64,000 bases of DNA from UBA6663 sp044226485 (GTDB lineage: Bacteria; Chloroflexota; Anaerolineae; Anaerolineales; UBA6663), in NCBI GenBank assembly GCA_044226485.1, contig JBGAGY010000006.1, positions 186,001 through 250,000 of the forward strand. Reading direction: 5' to 3'. Below, one piece after another: positions 62,872-64,000 of the stretch. Position numbers and translations under genes: made by a program. How positions within the stretch are numbered: the first letter of the stretch is position 1; every line of letters starts with the position of its first letter. The notes under the pieces were generated by a model that worked only from the letters and a program-made list of their open reading frames with translations, was not told the DNA's origin and made no database searches.

Positions 62872-64000
62872 CTATGAGAACAAATTCAGCGACAGGTTGT
62901 AGTCATACTGCAGCATCTGCAGCGTGACCGCCATCTGGCTGTACTGGGCCGTCAGGGCCGTCTGGCGATCGTTCAGCCGGACGGTCATGTCGGCGATCTG
63001 TTGCGTCAGGTTGACCTGCTCGTTGTCGAACGACGAGAAGCGCTGCTGCATGTACCCGTCGGTGCCGGTGAACCGGCCCAGCGACGTGTTGACGGAGGTC
63101 ATCACCGAGTCGAGCAGTTTGATGACGTCGCCGCGCTTCGTCGTGAGAGCTTCGTCGAACTTGTCGGCGTCGCTGATGCTCGCCTTGAGGTTGTCGTCGA
63201 TCGTGATCCCGATGTCGCGCAGCGCTTTCAAACTGCCTGTGCTCGAGCTCGTGCCGATGAACGACGTGAACAAGGAGCTGCGCAACTCCGTGAAGACCTG
63301 CTCGCCGGCCAGCGGGCCGCGCGAATACGTCGTGTTGCTCGCCCCGCCGGCGCCTGTGACGTCGACCGCCGACTGCTGGGTGAGGTAGGTCTGGATCGAG
63401 TTGAACTTCGTGATGAAGTCGTTGATCGCCGTCTTCTCAGGGGTCGAGTCTGAGCCGACGCTGATCTCGGCGGTCTTCCCAAGGCCGTCCGCGGCCAGGT
63501 TGATGGTCAGGCCGTTCACAACGTCGGTGAGACCGCCGTTGTGGTCGCGCGTGAGCGTCAGGCCGTTGACGGTGAGCGAGGCCGTCGTGGGCGTCTGCAG
63601 GACGTGGGCAAAAGCCCCGCCGGCGCTCAGAACGCCGAGCCCCTGCAGGATTCCGCCGCTGACGTCGGCCGCCGCGATGGTGTTGCCGGCGCCGCCGTAC
63701 TCGTTCTCCAGCACAAGACGCTTATCGACGATGCTGGCACGGACGGCCTTGCCGTCGGCGTAGGTGGCGTTGTTGATGTTGTTGGCGACGTCGATCAGAG
63801 TGTCGGCGGCCTCAACATCGATGGAGACGCCGTTGAGTGTGAAGCTGCCCGCGTAGCCCAGGGCTGTGTTGGCCGCGGTCTGCGCGTCGCCGTTGACGCG
63901 GTGCGCGGCAGCCAGTGAGTTGACCGTGATCGAATACGTGCCGACGACGGCGGAGGAGGCGGCAGTCGCCGTGAGCACCGTCGAGCCCGAAGGGGCCGTC
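62872..64000 (-). CDS. fliD: Flagellar filament cap protein FliD (C-terminal part, cut by the window end)
   Basis: The frame is open to the right edge, so the N-terminus is missing. Present are the N-proximal TYSITVNSLAAAHRVNGDAQ, VDVANNINNA-like DVANNINNATYADGKAVRASIVDKRLVLENEYGGAGN, and the FliD C-terminal region LRDIGITIDDNLKASISDADKFDEALTTKRGDVIKLLDS with a terminal coiled coil (QQRFSSFDNEQVNLTQQIADMTVRLNDRQTAL). FliD caps the filament and helps flagellin polymerise. Confidence 0.95.
   Translation of the reverse strand, partial: TAPSGSTVLTATAASSAVVGTYSITVNSLAAAHRVNGDAQTAANTALGYAGSFTLNGVSIDVEAADTLIDVANNINNATYADGKAVRASIVDKRLVLENEYGGAGNTIAAADVSGGILQGLGVLSAGGAFAHVLQTPTTASLTVNGLTLTRDHNGGLTDVVNGLTINLAADGLGKTAEISVGSDSTPEKTAINDFITKFNSIQTYLTQQSAVDVTGAGGASNTTYSRGPLAGEQVFTELRSSLFTSFIGTSSSTGSLKALRDIGITIDDNLKASISDADKFDEALTTKRGDVIKLLDSVMTSVNTSLGRFTGTDGYMQQRFSSFDNEQVNLTQQIADMTVRLNDRQTALTAQYSQMAVTLQMLQYDYNLSLNLFS

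Overview
The window is a 64 kb piece of a GC-rich bacterial genome. It starts and ends inside flagellar genes and carries one run of 52 undetermined bases, so it probably comes from a draft or metagenome assembly. I infer a member of the Chloroflexota, perhaps Anaerolineae. The grounds are Thr/Pro-rich linkers on exported proteins, no L- or P-ring flagellar genes among those visible, the YlqG/YlqH pair, a Gram-positive-type SOS box, and a group 2a-like uptake hydrogenase with Huc-like accessory genes. No rRNA or tRNA is present to settle the taxonomy.

Layout. (1) 1-8350, plus strand: late flagellar and regulatory genes: sigma-28 end, an unknown HTH-like protein, two rod proteins, flgM behind its own sigma-28 promoter, flgN, flgK, flgL, a double-domain FliW, csrA and a response regulator with a degenerate HD-GYP domain, closed by a clear terminator. 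(2) 8351-9121: no genes; a roughly 490 bp inverted structure with two opposed arrays of 34-bp repeats around a long palindrome. (3) 9122-12964: SGNH hydrolase, YicI-like GH31 enzyme, methyltransferase. (4) 12983-17897, minus strand: patatin, then an electron-transfer fixABCX operon plus one unknown gene. (5) 18203-32747, minus strand: a long flagellar basal-body, hook and export operon from fliS to the FlhB-like ylqH. Its promoter at 32874-32902 has a LexA-type box in the spacer. It includes a TIM-barrel glycosidase gene where a FlgJ-type enzyme might be expected. (6) 32980-34232: DedA protein and a membrane protein. (7) 34487-52079, plus strand: [NiFe] hydrogenase locus: hypA, hypB, two-component system, DUF1641 protein, hupS, hupL, protease, four accessory genes, NifU-Rieske fusion, NHL protein, hypF, hypC, hypD, hypE. 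(8) 52384-55369: nickel-type ECF transporter with a His-rich ATPase tail. (9) 55374-62160: assorted enzymes, a rhodanese/DUF302/FmdB cluster, an AlkZ-like protein and a beta-helix surface protein. (10) 62458-64000, minus strand: flaG and partial fliD.

The parts fit together. The transporter can supply nickel to HypA/HypB for HupL, the Rieske fusion can carry electrons from hydrogen onward, and fixABCX can move electrons between NADH, quinone and ferredoxin. FlgM-sigma-28 and FliW-CsrA give transcriptional and post-transcriptional control of motility. A striking feature outside genes is a family of long imperfect hairpins built from short reiterated words. They lie in gaps between co-directional genes of the flagellar, fix and hyp operons.
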